NCBI GenBank assembly: GCA_038233815.1
Contig: JBBSVE010000147.1
Coordinates: 1 to 7,332, forward strand
DNA length: 7,332 nucleotides
Source: JBBSVE01 sp038233815
GTDB taxonomy: Bacteria > Pseudomonadota > Alphaproteobacteria > Rhodobacterales > Rhodobacteraceae
Direction: 5' to 3'
Shown here in pieces: positions 6,016 to 7,332 of the stretch (the stretch's first letter is position 1; the number at the start of each line of letters is the position of its first letter). A program made the position numbers and the translations under genes. The notes under the pieces were generated by a model. It made no database searches and was not told the origin of the DNA. It saw only the letters and a program-made list of their open reading frames with translations.

Positions 6016-6954
6016 TCAGGACGGATCACGCGCCGCTCCCGCCACCAACGCATCAATCTCGGGACGCAGCGGCATCGAGGGTGCGGTACCTTTCCGCGTC
6101 ACCGAAAGACCCGCAGCAGTGCAGCCGAAACGAACGGCGGAAACGGGATCCATGCCTTCCGCCAACGCAGTCACGAACGCGCCGTTGAACGCGTCGCCAG
6201 CACCCGTCGTCTCAACCACAAGACCGGCCGACACCGCCGGAAAATGGGCAGTGAGATCCGCATCCCGGTAAAGCGCGCCCTTATCCCCAAGGGTTATCAC
6301 AACCGCTCCGGCGCCCAGGGCCAGCAGGGCATCTGCCGCACGACAGGCATCGTCGACGGACGCGACGGCGATGCCGCTCAACGCTTCAGCCTCGCTTTCG
6401 TTCGGGGTGACGAAATCGCAAAGTGACAGCATCCCGTCGGGAATAGGCAATCCCGGCGCCGGGTTTAGCACCGTGCGCGCGCCGCCCGCCCGCGCGATAC
6501 CAAGCGCGTGACGCGCAACGTCGATGGGTTGTTCCAGTTGCGTAAGGAACACCGACGCCCCGCCGATCAGCAACGCGTGACCGTCTATATCCGCCGTGGA
6601 GATGGTGCCCGCGACGCCGGGACATACGATGATCGCGTTGTTGCCCGTCGTCTCCTCGATGAAGATATAGGCCGCCCCGGTTTGATTGTCCGCGTGCTGC
6701 GTGACCTCAGGGATCACGCCCGCATCGGCCCAGGTCCGTAGTGCCAGATCACCAAACGTGTCCTGACCCAGACGCGAGATGAAATGGACCACCCCGCCCG
6801 CACGCGCCGCCGCGACGGCCTGATTGGACCCTTTCCCCCCCGGCCCGAGCCTGAAACTGTTGCCGAGGATCGTCTCGCCCATCCGGGGCGCCCGGTCCGC
6901 GCGATAGGCCGTGTCGGCCACGAAAATGCCGAGGATGACAATCTTGTCCCGCAA
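6016..6954 (-). CDS. rbsK: Ribokinase-family (PfkB) sugar kinase
   Basis: ATP-dependent carbohydrate kinase of 312 residues, the usual ribokinase length. It shows both PfkB signatures: GGKGSNQAVAAARAG (39-53) near the N-terminus and ETTGAGDAFNGAF (248-260) near the C-terminus, where Asp254 is the catalytic base and GAG forms the anion hole. Asp14 and Glu141 occupy the positions of E. coli RbsK Asp16 and Glu143, which bind the sugar, and NPAPG (164-168) and TPNESEAE (183-190) are typical of ribokinases. The start is a TTG at 6954-6952 with GGGAGG five bases upstream; no better ATG or GTG exists. It is transcribed on the minus strand, 60 bases after an ABC transporter ATPase gene, presumably in the same operon. 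It would phosphorylate the imported sugar at O5. Ribose is the default substrate, but with deoC close by a 2-deoxyribose kinase is a real alternative that sequence alone does not settle. Confidence 0.92.
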   Translation of the reverse strand: MRDKIVILGIFVADTAYRADRAPRMGETILGNSFRLGPGGKGSNQAVAAARAGGVVHFISRLGQDTFGDLALRTWADAGVIPEVTQHADNQTGAAYIFIEETTGNNAIIVCPGVAGTISTADIDGHALLIGGASVFLTQLEQPIDVARHALGIARAGGARTVLNPAPGLPIPDGMLSLCDFVTPNESEAEALSGIAVASVDDACRAADALLALGAGAVVITLGDKGALYRDADLTAHFPAVSAGLVVETTGAGDAFNGAFVTALAEGMDPVSAVRFGCTAAGLSVTRKGTAPSMPLRPEIDALVAGAARDPS

Positions 6955-6959
6955 GCGAG

Positions 6960-6965
6960 CCTCCC
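6960..6965 (-). promoter_or_regulatory. Ribosome-binding site for the TTG-started kinase
   Basis: On the minus strand GGGAGG stands five bases ahead of the TTG at 6954. The strong match and good spacing justify the unusual start codon. Confidence 0.7.
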
Positions 6966-7014
6966 GTTCCAGTTGCGTCGCGCTGTAAGATCGGACGGCG
7001 GGGCGTTCCCTGCC

Positions 7015-7332
7015 CTATCCCAGTCGCGCGCCCGTCTTGCGGTCAAAAAGGTGAAGCCGGTCCGGTTGCGCCGAAAGGATCAGCGACTGTCCGGGCTTCA
7101 GGTCCATCCGGTCGCGTTGGACGACCGTAATCTCCTGTTTGCCGACGTGCAGCACCAGATGCGTCTCCGCCCCCGTCGGCTCGATCACAGCGACCGTTGC
7201 ATGGAGACCCGATTGTGCCAGCTCGAAATTCTCCGGGCGGATACCGACCGTAACCTCGCGCCCATCCTCCAGCCCCTCAAGATCGGCAATGGCAAGTCGC
7301 GCGCCCTGGACATCGACAAAAACACCGCGACC
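7015..7332 (-). CDS. Sugar ABC transporter ATP-binding protein, C-terminal part (UgpC/MalK type)
   Basis: Reading the minus strand from the window edge to a TAG at 7017-7015 gives 105 residues of the regulatory C-terminal region of a MalK/UgpC/MsmK-type ATPase. GIRPENFEL (30-38) is the hallmark VGIRPE motif of this subfamily, followed by TVAVIEPTGAETHLVLHVG (46-64), DLKPGQ (77-82) and the terminal LSAQPDRLHLFDRKTGARL, which together form the OB-fold/TOBE domain. The nucleotide-binding domain (Walker A, signature, Walker B) lies outside the window. The protein would energise an importer for a carbohydrate or polyol across the inner membrane, together with permeases and a periplasmic binding protein probably encoded further right. 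It precedes the ribokinase gene on the same strand with a 60-base gap and no clear terminator, so the pair is likely one operon. Confidence 0.9.
   Translation of the reverse strand, partial: GRGVFVDVQGARLAIADLEGLEDGREVTVGIRPENFELAQSGLHATVAVIEPTGAETHLVLHVGKQEITVVQRDRMDLKPGQSLILSAQPDRLHLFDRKTGARLG

Overview
The window is GC-rich, with codon use and gene families typical of an alphaproteobacterium, most likely of the Rhodobacterales/Rhodobacteraceae. This is inferred from the protein flavour (a two-domain ALDH16-type aldehyde dehydrogenase, a long DeoC, a UgpC/MalK-type ABC ATPase); no 16S or other marker gene is present. The content is accessory carbon catabolism plus mobile-element traces.

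Layout, left to right. Bases 1 to about 140 are the end of an IS3-family insertion sequence carrying the first 23 codons of its OrfA on the minus strand. Bases 141-319 are a gene-free leader with several dyad symmetries. A plus-strand operon follows: a BtpA/SgcQ-family TIM-barrel protein (320-1159), deoxyribose-phosphate aldolase DeoC (1224-2252) and a 783-residue aldehyde dehydrogenase with an active N-terminal domain and a degenerate C-terminal one (2263-4614). Just after its stop lies a 110-bp near-perfect inverted-repeat unit (4631-4740) that looks like a MITE or an internally deleted IS. A further ~220 bp without a convincing gene (4741-4963) leads to a D-2-hydroxyacid dehydrogenase family protein (4964-5992). 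Converging on it from the right, on the minus strand, are a PfkB/ribokinase-family sugar kinase (6016-6954, TTG start) and the C-terminal third of a sugar ABC transporter ATPase (7015-7332, cut by the window edge).

How the genes could work together (inference): an ABC importer and a ribokinase-type kinase would take up and phosphorylate a pentose or 2-deoxypentose. DeoC would cleave 2-deoxyribose 5-phosphate to glyceraldehyde 3-phosphate and acetaldehyde, and the ALDH would oxidise the acetaldehyde to acetate. The roles of the BtpA-family protein and the hydroxyacid dehydrogenase cannot be assigned from sequence alone; they are the open questions of the locus. I see no new defence or mobile system, no CRISPR array, and no RNA gene.
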